DNA of 5,207 nucleotides, from assembly GCA_023405875.1 (NCBI GenBank), contig JAEXXN010000614.1, positions 1 through 5,207 of the forward strand, in the 5' to 3' direction. Positions 1 to 5,172 of the stretch are shown here, piece after piece. The DNA is from Bacillota bacterium (GTDB lineage: Bacteria; Bacillota; Clostridia; Lutisporales; Lutisporaceae). Numbering within the stretch: position 1 is the stretch's first letter; each line of letters opens with the position of its first letter. Made by a program: the position numbers and the translations under genes. The notes under the pieces are model-generated. The model saw nothing but the letters and a program-made list of their open reading frames with translations, was not told the origin of the DNA and did not search any database.

Positions 1-1290
1 GTTCGACAGGCCCTGCTGGAGCCTTGCGATATTGTATTCTCCCGCCTTCACCTTTTCCATCATTGTCGAGTACTCATAGGACTGGATGGTAACGTCAAGT
101 CCGATTTCGGACAACCAGCCGGAAATCAGCTCCGCCTCCTGCTTTTGCACGGCATCGCTGCCGCTTATAAGGTATGTCACTGCAAGGCGCTTATCACCCA
201 GCACCTCTGCCGCAAGGCTTTTTGCACGTGTCATGTCCTCGTCCACCGGTATATCCTTATAGAACGGCGTGCAGTAGTTGAGGATATTTGTTGTGGGCGT
301 GCCATAACCACTGTACAGGGTATCGAGAATAGTCTTTCGGCTGAGCGCAAGACTTACCGCCTGCCGCATACGCACGTCGTCAAAGGGGAATTTTGTTCCG
401 TTGACCGCAAGGAATCGGATCATTGTGGATTTGTTCGTTGTGAGAGCAAAGCCATCCTTTTGAGAAATCTCAGCCGCAAGCGTCGCGGGGATTGCGCTCA
501 GATCCATAACGCCCAGTATTTCCCCGGAGACAAGCGCGGAATATCTGGTGTCGGCGTCGGGAATGACACGAATGCGTATGGTCTTTGCTTTGGCCTTCTC
601 CCCGTAATAGTCGTCGTTGCGTTCAAGGAGCACATATTCATCGAGGACATTCTCAACAATTTTAAACGGTCCGGTTCCCTGAGCAGCGCCTTTGAAGTTG
701 CCCTCGTCATCGAAGCAGTCTGGGCTGTACATGGCGCTCCCGAAATTAACCATATTATAGAGAAGTGTGGGAACGGGTTTTTCAAAGGACAGCTTGACGG
801 TGTATTCGTCAACCTTTTCATAGGATTTTAGGTTAGGATAGAACAAATTGATATCCAGAGAGTAGAAGGAAGACTTTTTGACCTCCTTGCTCATTCTGTC
901 AAAGTTTTTTACCACAGCGTCGGCATTAAAGGGGACGCCGTCGTGGAAGGTCACACCCTGGTGTAGATTAAACGTCCACTCTGTGCCGTCATCAGACATA
1001 TTCCAGGATTCCGCGAGGCCCGGAATGGGTGTTGCGGAATCGTCCTGCTTTATAAGGGGCTCCCATACATAGAGAATGGAGCTGCAATAATACGCATCCT
1101 TCTCTCCGGGTGCGGTATTCCTATAGGCTGCAAGAACAATTTCTTTACCGTTTTCCACCTCTCCCGATACGGGCGCGGATGGAGACGCTTCAGGTCCAGG
1201 GGCGTTGGTGTTGGAGCAGCCCGCTGTGAACATCAATAGTAGCGAAATGCACAGTGCCCACAGGCGAAGCTGCTTTTTTCTGCTTTTCAT
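1..1290 (-). CDS. Family 5 ABC transporter substrate-binding lipoprotein (NikA/DppA/OppA-like), 3'-truncated by the window edge
   Basis: The reading frame is open from ATG at 1290 to the window edge, giving 430 residues with no stop; family members are about 500-540, so about 100 C-terminal residues are missing. Residues 1-25 form a lipoprotein signal: basic KSRKK, a hydrophobic stretch, and lipobox FTAG|C with lipidated Cys25. A low-complexity Pro/Ser/Ala linker follows. Residues 89-131 (PGLAESW, WTFNLHQGVTFHDG, FNADAVVKNF) match the SBP_bac_5 signature. GTGPFKIVE (205-213), NDDYYGEK (225-232), VIPDADTR (242-249) and VRMRQAVSLAL (306-316) are further family hallmarks. It should sit outside the membrane and pass a solute to permeases, which are probably encoded beyond the left edge. 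From memory, the order of motifs resembles E. coli NikA. The B12 riboswitch upstream suggests cobalt, a cobalt chelate or a corrinoid-related ligand rather than peptides; this is inference. The family call is firm, the substrate is not. Confidence 0.93.
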   Translation of the reverse strand, partial: MKSRKKQLRLWALCISLLLMFTAGCSNTNAPGPEASPSAPVSGEVENGKEIVLAAYRNTAPGEKDAYYCSSILYVWEPLIKQDDSATPIPGLAESWNMSDDGTEWTFNLHQGVTFHDGVPFNADAVVKNFDRMSKEVKKSSFYSLDINLFYPNLKSYEKVDEYTVKLSFEKPVPTLLYNMVNFGSAMYSPDCFDDEGNFKGAAQGTGPFKIVENVLDEYVLLERNDDYYGEKAKAKTIRIRVIPDADTRYSALVSGEILGVMDLSAIPATLAAEISQKDGFALTTNKSTMIRFLAVNGTKFPFDDVRMRQAVSLALSRKTILDTLYSGYGTPTTNILNYCTPFYKDIPVDEDMTRAKSLAAEVLGDKRLAVTYLISGSDAVQKQEAELISGWLSEIGLDVTIQSYEYSTMMEKVKAGEYNIARLQQGLSN

Positions 1291-1296
1291 TTTTTA

Positions 1297-1304
1297 TCCT
1301 CCTT
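1297..1304 (-). promoter_or_regulatory. Ribosome binding site of the substrate-binding protein gene
   Basis: AAGGAGGA on the minus strand, with AAGGAGG lying 7 nt before the ATG at 1290, is a near-perfect Shine-Dalgarno sequence. It fixes the start codon. An exact 8-nt complement (UCCUCCUU) lies upstream in the same leader at 1414-1421 and could mask it. Confidence 0.85.
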
Positions 1305-1435
1305 AGTTAGATATTAATACGAATCCGCCGTGAAATCCCGCCTTAACGGCGCATATCCACAGGGAGTACGTATAAAGCCCGGCTTTCCAGGCAGAGCCAA
1401 CAAGAGCGTGCACAAGGAGGAAGATGTAGGAGAAT

Positions 1436-1464
1436 AAAAAATGCCGCGTTCTTCTGAACACGAC
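1436..1464 (-). terminator. Intrinsic terminator, probable expression platform of the cobalamin riboswitch
   Basis: On the minus strand GUCGUGUUC (1464-1456), loop AGAA (1455-1452) and GAACGCGGC (1451-1443) form a 9-bp stem with two G-U pairs. An A and six U residues (1441-1436) follow, then AUU. The hairpin lies about 75 nt past the aptamer and about 145 nt before the start codon, the right place for a riboswitch-controlled terminator. B12 binding would then favour termination (family knowledge). The right arm, GAACGCGGC, occurs again inside the aptamer at 1584-1576, offering a competing partner for the left arm. Confidence 0.8.
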
Positions 1465-1476
1465 AAAGCCAACCTA

Positions 1477-1500
1477 CCGCAGACAAAAAAATCTGCGGTT
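1477..1500 (-). other. Hairpin with a U-rich loop between aptamer and terminator
   Basis: ACCGCAGA and TCTGCGGT form a perfect 8-bp stem around an 8-nt loop, UUUUUUUG on the minus strand. No U tract follows the stem, so it is not itself a terminator. It lies just before the leader terminator and may act as a spacer helix or folding intermediate. A weaker 5-bp hairpin (CTTCT/AGAAG, 1508-1526) lies between it and the aptamer. Confidence 0.6.
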
Positions 1501-1540
1501 ACAGCGCCTTCTCAGCATCGTAGAAGTTCTCCTGTGCTCC

Positions 1541-1706
1541 AGTTTAAGTCAGGTATTCTGGCTCAGACATCAGGCGCCGCGTTCGTCCTTCCCGGAAATC
1601 AATCCAGTGGTTCATCGAAGCGGCTACGTCATTACAGCAGCGGCTCTGCGAGGGATTCTCACCCTGCTTCCCTGTTAATCCCCCTATTTGAGGGACTCCA
1701 TAAACC
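1541..1706 (-). promoter_or_regulatory. Cobalamin (B12) riboswitch aptamer
   Basis: Reading the minus strand, the conserved cobalamin-riboswitch blocks appear in order. AACAGGGAAGC (1676-1666) is followed by GGGTGAGAATCCCTC (1664-1650). CCGCTGCTGTAATGACG comes next (about 1643-1627), then CCACTGG (1610-1604), GGGAAGG (1593-1587), and the B12 box AGCCAGAATACCT (1563-1551). A closing P1 helix can form between GGTTTA (1706-1701) and TAAACT (1546-1541). The aptamer begins about 10 nt after the predicted transcription start and precedes a terminator and the binding-protein gene. The class normally binds adenosylcobalamin or a related form and lowers expression when it is abundant. The subclass and exact ligand cannot be decided here. 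Confidence 0.93.
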
Positions 1707-1722
1707 ATATTTAATTGGTTAC

Positions 1723-1751
1723 ATTATAAAGAATAACGCGAATTTTGTCAA
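1723..1751 (-). promoter_or_regulatory. Consensus sigma-A promoter of the riboswitch / binding-protein transcript
   Basis: TTGACA (1751-1746) and TATAAT (1728-1723) are both perfect consensus hexamers and are separated by exactly 17 bp. Transcription should begin near 1716, about 10 nt before the aptamer's P1 helix, and give a leader of about 425 nt. Such a strong promoter fits a gene whose control rests on termination in the leader. It lies 26 bp beyond the terminator of the preceding transglutaminase unit. Confidence 0.9.
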
Positions 1752-1776
1752 TGAATAGCGGGGAACAGGAAAACAG

Positions 1777-1803
1777 TATCTTAGGTGCCAAGCACCTAAG
1801 ATA
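1777..1803 (-). terminator. Hairpin terminator after the transglutaminase/stalk gene
   Basis: TATCTTAGGTGC and GCACCTAAGATA form a perfect 12-bp inverted repeat around a 3-nt loop, starting 7 nt after the TGA stop at 1811. On the minus strand CTGTTTTCC follows, a modest U-rich tail. The plus-strand side has no U run, so it most likely ends minus-strand transcription and insulates the B12-controlled unit downstream. Confidence 0.8.
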
Positions 1804-1810
1804 TGACCAA

Positions 1811-2215
1811 TCAATCCGGTGTATAGTCGCAGCGATAGTCAATAATGATCGTATTGCTTACCCCATCCCAGTCGACATCAAAATTAACGGCGGAGGCGAT
1901 ATCCCGGAGTTTGAAATAATTGTTGCCATTAATGGAATATGAGGTAAGCTCAATTTTTCTTTCATCCAGATAAACATCGGAAGAATTTGCAACAGCTGCC
2001 TGCGGCCCTGTATGCAATTCCGTTTTCAGTTCGTCCCCTGCAGGCGTATAATCTGCTGATGTAATAATATTAATGGATTTTGTTACATTGTCCCATTCAA
2101 TCCCAAATTGTTTGTCCGAAGCTTTTGTATGCAATATATAAGCTAAATCGCAAAGCTTAAAATAGGCGTCATTATTAATGCTATAAGCATCCATAGGAAT
2201 TATTTCTCCGCCCAC
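1811..2215 (-). CDS. C-terminal stalk-domain segment (copper amine oxidase N-terminal-like repeats), out of frame with the transglutaminase gene
   Basis: 134 codons if read from GTG at 2215; the frame is open back to a TGA at 2239. Two copies of the 'stalk' or copper-amine-oxidase N-terminal-like repeat are visible. The first has DAYSINNDAYFKLCDLAYIL followed by FGIEWDNVTKSINI. The second has SYSINGNNYFKLRDIA followed by FDVDWDGVSNTIII. These repeats are common at the ends of secreted Bacillota proteins and are thought to mediate binding or assembly at the cell surface. There is no convincing ribosome site before the GTG and no signal peptide. The codons just upstream of the GTG (TSKVEV) also read as the start of the first repeat. 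I therefore take it as the displaced C-terminus of the transglutaminase gene, not a separate gene. Independent translation from GTG at 2215 or ATG at 2194 is possible but unlikely. Confidence 0.75.
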   Translation of the reverse strand: MGGEIIPMDAYSINNDAYFKLCDLAYILHTKASDKQFGIEWDNVTKSINIITSADYTPAGDELKTELHTGPQAAVANSSDVYLDERKIELTSYSINGNNYFKLRDIASAVNFDVDWDGVSNTIIIDYRCDYTPD

Positions 2216-2229
2216 CTCAACCTTGGAGG

Positions 2230-3345
2230 TTATGGCTCAACAGTGACAGACGGCAGATCCGGAATGCCCGCCGGAGGCTCATCGATACTGTCGATTCTGT
2301 GTCCCAGAGAAAAAGAAAACAGAGGTGTATCAAAGAAAGTATCGTATGTAAAATAAGGCTGATTAACCGACTGTTGCTTGCTGAATTTCCCGTCTTCGTA
2401 ATAGTTTGAGCTGTCTCCCGTTGTGTCGATAAAAATCCACCGGCCATTTACAAAAGCTTCATTCCATGCATGGGGCTCACCTGATTTCACTGACGGTACA
2501 TTCCAGCCTCCCAGCTCTCCGGATACAAACTTGCAGGGAATCCCAGCCGCACGCATTAATGCGGCTGTGAGGTTTGAGTATCCTGCGCAGACGGCTTTTC
2601 TATCATGCAATACGGTTAAAGCCGACTGGCTCGACCAGCTAAGTTTATCATCGCTGCGGGAAGCATCCAGATCATACCAGATATTTTCCGCAACCCAATC
2701 ATGAATCAGACGGGCTTTTTCATAGTCTGTATTTACACTGCCCGTTATTTCCTGGGACAGCTTTCTGATCTCAATATCATCACTTTGTATCAGACTTGTA
2801 GCTTGTTTATAATAATCTAGTGCAACGTTGTCAGTACGGTATTTTGAAACCTTGTCCGCATTACTTTTATATACGGGAAATGCCTCAAAAAAAGCCTTTC
2901 CATCTTTAACCGAAAAAGGTATGTTTTTAGCAATAGTGTGTATCCAGTGGGTAAAATCATACATTGATGAGTAAGTTTCCGCTGTCCGGATAGTAAAATT
3001 ATATCCCCCGTCTTTCAGCTCAGGTAAAGGGTAATAGGAGGGGTAGTCCTCCACAACGCCTTTAGGGTATATGTCATATATTGCATCTGTACTGTAATCT
3101 GAAGGGTATATTTGAATATGAAAATAGTTGTATAATTGCTCATTCGGAACTGGATACAGCATCAATATATTACCTTTTATAGACGCTTTGACTGGAGCTT
3201 CTGTCTGCTTTGTAATGATAACCTCTGCAATTATTTCATTTGTTCCGTTTAAAGCATCCTCACCGGCAGCTAATACCGGAATCACCCACAATGTCATAAT
3301 GGCTATCAGTATCAATGTTATGGATAAAAGCTTATATCTTATCAT
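2230..3345 (-). CDS. Secreted transglutaminase-like protein, apparently cut short by a frameshift
   Basis: 371 codons from ATG at 3345, with AGGAGG 7 nt upstream. Residues 1-26 look like a Sec signal peptide: basic start, hydrophobic core LLSITLILIAIMTLWVIPV, cleavage near VLA|A. Residues 27-190 are a poorly conserved N-terminal region. Residues about 205-310 are a transglutaminase-like core with the cysteine-protease-type triad: Cys253 in AVCAGYSNL, His292 in PHAWNEAF, Asp307 in WIFIDTT. Such domains act as transglutaminases or as proteases/amidases; the substrate cannot be told. The frame ends in a Pro-rich linker (PPAGIPDLPSVTVEP) at TAA 2230. The -1 frame continues at once with TSKVEVGGE and two stalk repeats, the usual continuation of such linkers. 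A one-base deletion, or less likely recoding or a sequencing error, would explain this. The catalytic part is complete, so a shortened enzyme could still be active. It sits alone between two predicted terminators. Confidence 0.9.
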   Translation of the reverse strand: MIRYKLLSITLILIAIMTLWVIPVLAAGEDALNGTNEIIAEVIITKQTEAPVKASIKGNILMLYPVPNEQLYNYFHIQIYPSDYSTDAIYDIYPKGVVEDYPSYYPLPELKDGGYNFTIRTAETYSSMYDFTHWIHTIAKNIPFSVKDGKAFFEAFPVYKSNADKVSKYRTDNVALDYYKQATSLIQSDDIEIRKLSQEITGSVNTDYEKARLIHDWVAENIWYDLDASRSDDKLSWSSQSALTVLHDRKAVCAGYSNLTAALMRAAGIPCKFVSGELGGWNVPSVKSGEPHAWNEAFVNGRWIFIDTTGDSSNYYEDGKFSKQQSVNQPYFTYDTFFDTPLFSFSLGHRIDSIDEPPAGIPDLPSVTVEP

Positions 3346-3414
3346 ATATTATCCTCCTATCCTTTTAATCTGTCTCAGAATAATCAACTGTTTCCTGGGG
3401 CAGGTTTCTATCTC

Positions 3415-3423
3415 ATTTTACCA
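3415..3423 (-). promoter_or_regulatory. Possible extended -10 promoter before the transglutaminase gene
   Basis: TGGTAAAAT on the minus strand fits the extended -10 pattern TGnTAnnnT and lies about 70 nt before the start codon. The -35 position (TTCTAA) is poor. It would be secondary to the stronger promoter at 3481-3508, giving a transcript without the 5' hairpin. Confidence 0.3.
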
Positions 3424-3443
3424 TAGCAAGCATCCATTTAGAA

Positions 3444-3474
3444 GTAAACCCCGGGAGTTTTTCCCGGGGTTTAC
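3444..3474 (-). other. Perfect 13-bp hairpin at the predicted 5' end of the transglutaminase mRNA
   Basis: GTAAACCCCGGGA and TCCCGGGGTTTAC pair over 13 bp around a 5-nt loop (A-rich, CAAAAA with its neighbour, in the minus-strand RNA; U-rich on plus). Neither side is followed by a real U tract, so it is a poor intrinsic terminator despite its stability. The promoter at 3481-3508 predicts a start around 3472-3475, so the minus-strand mRNA would begin with this stem. A stabilising 5' stem-loop is the simplest reading. A terminator, attenuator or protein-binding site cannot be excluded. Confidence 0.75.
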
Positions 3475-3480
3475 ACTAAT

Positions 3481-3508
3481 AATATATAATTTATAAATAA
3501 GTTGTCAA
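3481..3508 (-). promoter_or_regulatory. Sigma-A promoter of the transglutaminase gene
   Basis: TTGACA (3508-3503) is a perfect -35. Two overlapping -10 candidates follow: TATATT (3486-3481, 16-bp spacing) and TATTAT (3484-3479, 18-bp spacing), each 5 of 6 matches. The region is very AT-rich. The predicted start falls at about 3472-3475, at the edge of the 13-bp hairpin, leaving a 5' leader of about 130 nt. Confidence 0.75.
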
Positions 3509-3536
3509 CATTTAATCTCTTTGCCTAAATATCTGC

Positions 3537-3576
3537 AAAAATCCGATATAGACATATTTCTGCCTTGTACTATCGG
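3537..3576 (-). terminator. Possible minus-strand terminator in the intergenic spacer
   Basis: CCGATAG (3576-3570) can pair with CTATATCGG (3551-3543), with a 2-nt bulge and an 18-nt loop, followed by ATTTTTGC. The long loop and bulge make it weak. With the hairpin at 3640-3667 it may stop readthrough from the ABC exporter operon before the next promoter. Confidence 0.4.
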
Positions 3577-3630
3577 GATGCACCACACTTTTCCTGCTTA
3601 CAGTATAGCATATAGTAGATTATTGTTTTT

Positions 3631-3667
3631 AAAAGAAATGGTCCAAGGCGCCTGTCTCCCCTTGTCC
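3631..3667 (-). terminator. Probable weak terminator of the ABC exporter operon
   Basis: On the minus strand GGACAAGG (3667-3660) pairs with CCTTGGACC (3648-3640), with one mismatch and one bulge, around an 11-nt loop; ATTTCTTTT follows. It lies about 70 bp after the permease stop codon, a plausible place for the operon's end. The imperfect stem keeps confidence low. Confidence 0.45.
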
Positions 3668-3738
3668 TTTACAGTGGCATAAAGTGGGATACCCTCTGCG
3701 CCTCTTTAAGAACAATACCCACTGCTTTCCATATTGCC

Positions 3739-4455
3739 TTAGACATCGGTATATTTAAATGTTTTCAATGCCAATATTAAGGCGGCAATTGCCAATAATG
3801 ATACCAGCCCTAGGCTTATAAAATAGCTTTCCCACGCTGAATCAAGAGAACTGCGCAATCCGTTGATGAACCATTGGAAGGGGTTAAAACGGTTGATGGT
3901 TTGAATAAATTCCGGCGCACTGTTTAAAGAATAAAATGCGCTGCTTCCGAACAATAACGGCATGGTAATGATGTTCGTTATAATACTCACATTGCTTTCT
4001 GTCCGGCTCAGACTGGCAATAAAAAAGCTCAGAAAAACATAGCCGAGTGTTGCGATAATGATCATAGGCAACAACGCAATAAAGGATCGCAGCGAAACAT
4101 TCAGTTTAAATACCAACACCCCTGTTGACAATGTAAATAATGCACACAGAAACGAAATCAGCATCCATGCACTTGAAATGCTCCATACATATTTCAAAAG
4201 CGGCATAGGGGTCACCCTCAGCAGGTTATATACGCCTCTCCTGCGTTGTGCCAGTATTGCAAAAGCTGTCGTCATAAATGCATAGAATAAAATACTGACA
4301 GCCATCATGCCGGTTAGTATGTGCCGTGGATATTCAGGAGCTTTTATAAACATCCCCAGGCCAATCGTCCCTCCTATCGGCAGCAAAATTGACCACAACA
4401 ATAAAAAGGGATCCCGGGTTGCAGCTTTCAGGGTAAGTCTAAATATTGTTTTCAT
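3739..4455 (-). CDS. ABC-2 type transporter permease
   Basis: 238 residues from ATG at 4455, with GGGAGG 8 nt upstream. About six hydrophobic segments can be seen (roughly 17-37, 45-68, 90-114, 122-148, 155-175 and 211-230). Between the second and third lies the basic cytoplasmic stretch QRRRGVYNLLRVTPMP, and before the last lies NPFQWFINGLR; both are typical of ABC-2 permeases. The length is normal for single-domain ABC-2 permeases of the drug, antibiotic or polysaccharide export kind. It would form the membrane channel and pair with the ATPase encoded 18 bp upstream in the same operon. The substrate is unknown, since no neighbouring peptide, regulator or biosynthesis gene is visible. A weak terminator follows about 70 bp downstream. 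Confidence 0.92.
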   Translation of the reverse strand: MKTIFRLTLKAATRDPFLLLWSILLPIGGTIGLGMFIKAPEYPRHILTGMMAVSILFYAFMTTAFAILAQRRRGVYNLLRVTPMPLLKYVWSISSAWMLISFLCALFTLSTGVLVFKLNVSLRSFIALLPMIIIATLGYVFLSFFIASLSRTESNVSIITNIITMPLLFGSSAFYSLNSAPEFIQTINRFNPFQWFINGLRSSLDSAWESYFISLGLVSLLAIAALILALKTFKYTDV

Positions 4456-4473
4456 CGTATTTTCCTCCCATAT

Positions 4474-5172
4474 TTAAGCGTTATCCGTCAGTTCAAGATA
4501 CAGATCCTCAAGCTTCTCAGCCTGATATTGCTGCAGCAGAGCTTCGGGTTGACCCTGTGCAACGATTCGTCCGGCGTGCATCAGGATTATGCGGTCTGCG
4601 ATACGGGATACTTCCTCCATATCATGGGATGAGAAAAGGACAGTCACCTTGTTTTCCGCCAATTGCCCGATCATCGCTCTTATTTCGTGCCGTGCACGGG
4701 GATCCAGTCCTGCTGCCGGTTCATCAAGTACGATCAAATCCGGCTTGTGTATCGTAGTGACAGCAATCGCAAGCCGCTTTTGTTGTCCTCCGGATAAACG
4801 TGAAGCGAGCGTTTTTCTTGCTTCCAGCAGATTACATTCCTCCAGCTTGTTTTGCACTTGCTTTTTATCCAGCTTTACATGGTACAGCGCTCCAAAAAGA
4901 AGAAGATTTTCTTCGGCTGTGTATCCTTCGAAAAAGGGAGTGGATTGGAGCTGCACACCTACATGGGCCTGATAATCATCTCTCCATCGCAGGATTTCAC
5001 CGGAATCCGGTTGCAATATTCCCAGCAGCATTGCCAGAGTGGTTGATTTCCCGGCGCCATTTGTTCCGATCAAAGCAAGGATTTCACCTTTCCGGATCTC
5101 CAGGTCGATACCTTTTACAACCTGTCGGTTATGAAATTGCTTGCATATGCCTTTTGCTTCAATTAGGGTCAT
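4474..5172 (-). CDS. ABC transporter ATP-binding protein (exporter type)
   Basis: 232 residues from ATG at 5172; AAAGGAGG lies 9 nt upstream and supports this start. All nucleotide-binding motifs are intact: Walker A GTNGAGKST (36-44), Q-loop around VGVQLQ (71-76), signature LSGGQ (126-130), Walker B LIVLDE (146-151) with catalytic Glu151, D-loop AGLD (154-157) and switch His183 in SSHD. The segment between GEIL and the Q-loop is short, as is usual in this Bacillota subgroup with the VGVQLQ-TPFFEGYT motif. It hydrolyses ATP on the cytoplasmic face to drive the ABC-2 permease encoded next (18-bp gap, same operon). This pairing is typical of small exporters for drugs, antimicrobial peptides or surface material; which one cannot be told. 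The operon promoter probably lies beyond the right edge. Confidence 0.95.
   Translation of the reverse strand: MTLIEAKGICKQFHNRQVVKGIDLEIRKGEILALIGTNGAGKSTTLAMLLGILQPDSGEILRWRDDYQAHVGVQLQSTPFFEGYTAEENLLLFGALYHVKLDKKQVQNKLEECNLLEARKTLASRLSGGQQKRLAIAVTTIHKPDLIVLDEPAAGLDPRARHEIRAMIGQLAENKVTVLFSSHDMEEVSRIADRIILMHAGRIVAQGQPEALLQQYQAEKLEDLYLELTDNA

Larger units (their letters stand above)
3475..3738. other. Gene-less spacer between the ABC exporter operon and the transglutaminase gene
   Basis: No convincing gene lies here. It contains two terminator-like hairpins and one strong minus-strand promoter, listed separately. A short minus-strand frame (GTG 3588 to TGA 3505, 27 codons) exists but overlaps a hairpin and the promoter and has no family resemblance I recognise. 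A stretch near 3672-3690 (ACAGTGGCATAAAGTGGGA) vaguely recalls the ends of IS21-type elements, but no transposase gene or paired ends are visible. Confidence 0.5.

Noticed and set aside
145..831. 228-codon open frame on the plus strand
   Set aside because: It is antisense to the binding-protein gene, whose minus-strand frame shows clear family motifs; the plus-strand translation is Cys/His-rich with no recognisable domain.
1477..1500. Hairpin with seven U residues taken as a terminator
   Set aside because: The U run is in the loop, not after the stem, so it cannot act as an intrinsic terminator on the minus strand; the hairpin at 1443-1464 is the proper one.
1441..1758. 105-codon plus-strand frame preceded by a GGAG-like sequence
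   Set aside because: It lies antisense to the B12 aptamer and terminator, whose conserved RNA blocks explain the sequence; the translation is low-complexity Ser-rich and resembles nothing.
2235..2235. Programmed -1 ribosomal frameshifting at the transglutaminase/stalk junction
   Set aside because: No slippery heptamer of the X XXY YYZ kind lies at GAG CCA TAA and I see no strong downstream pseudoknot; simple mutation or sequencing error is favoured.
3505..3588. 27-codon minus-strand frame (GTG start, VWCIPIVQGRN...)
   Set aside because: It overlaps a hairpin and the -35 element of a strong promoter, has a poorly placed ribosome site, and shows no family resemblance.
3672..3754. 25-codon minus-strand frame MSKAIWKAVGIVLKEAQ... 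overlapping the permease stop codon
   Set aside because: There is no ribosome site, it is very short, and its start lies inside the end of the permease gene; a chance frame is more likely.
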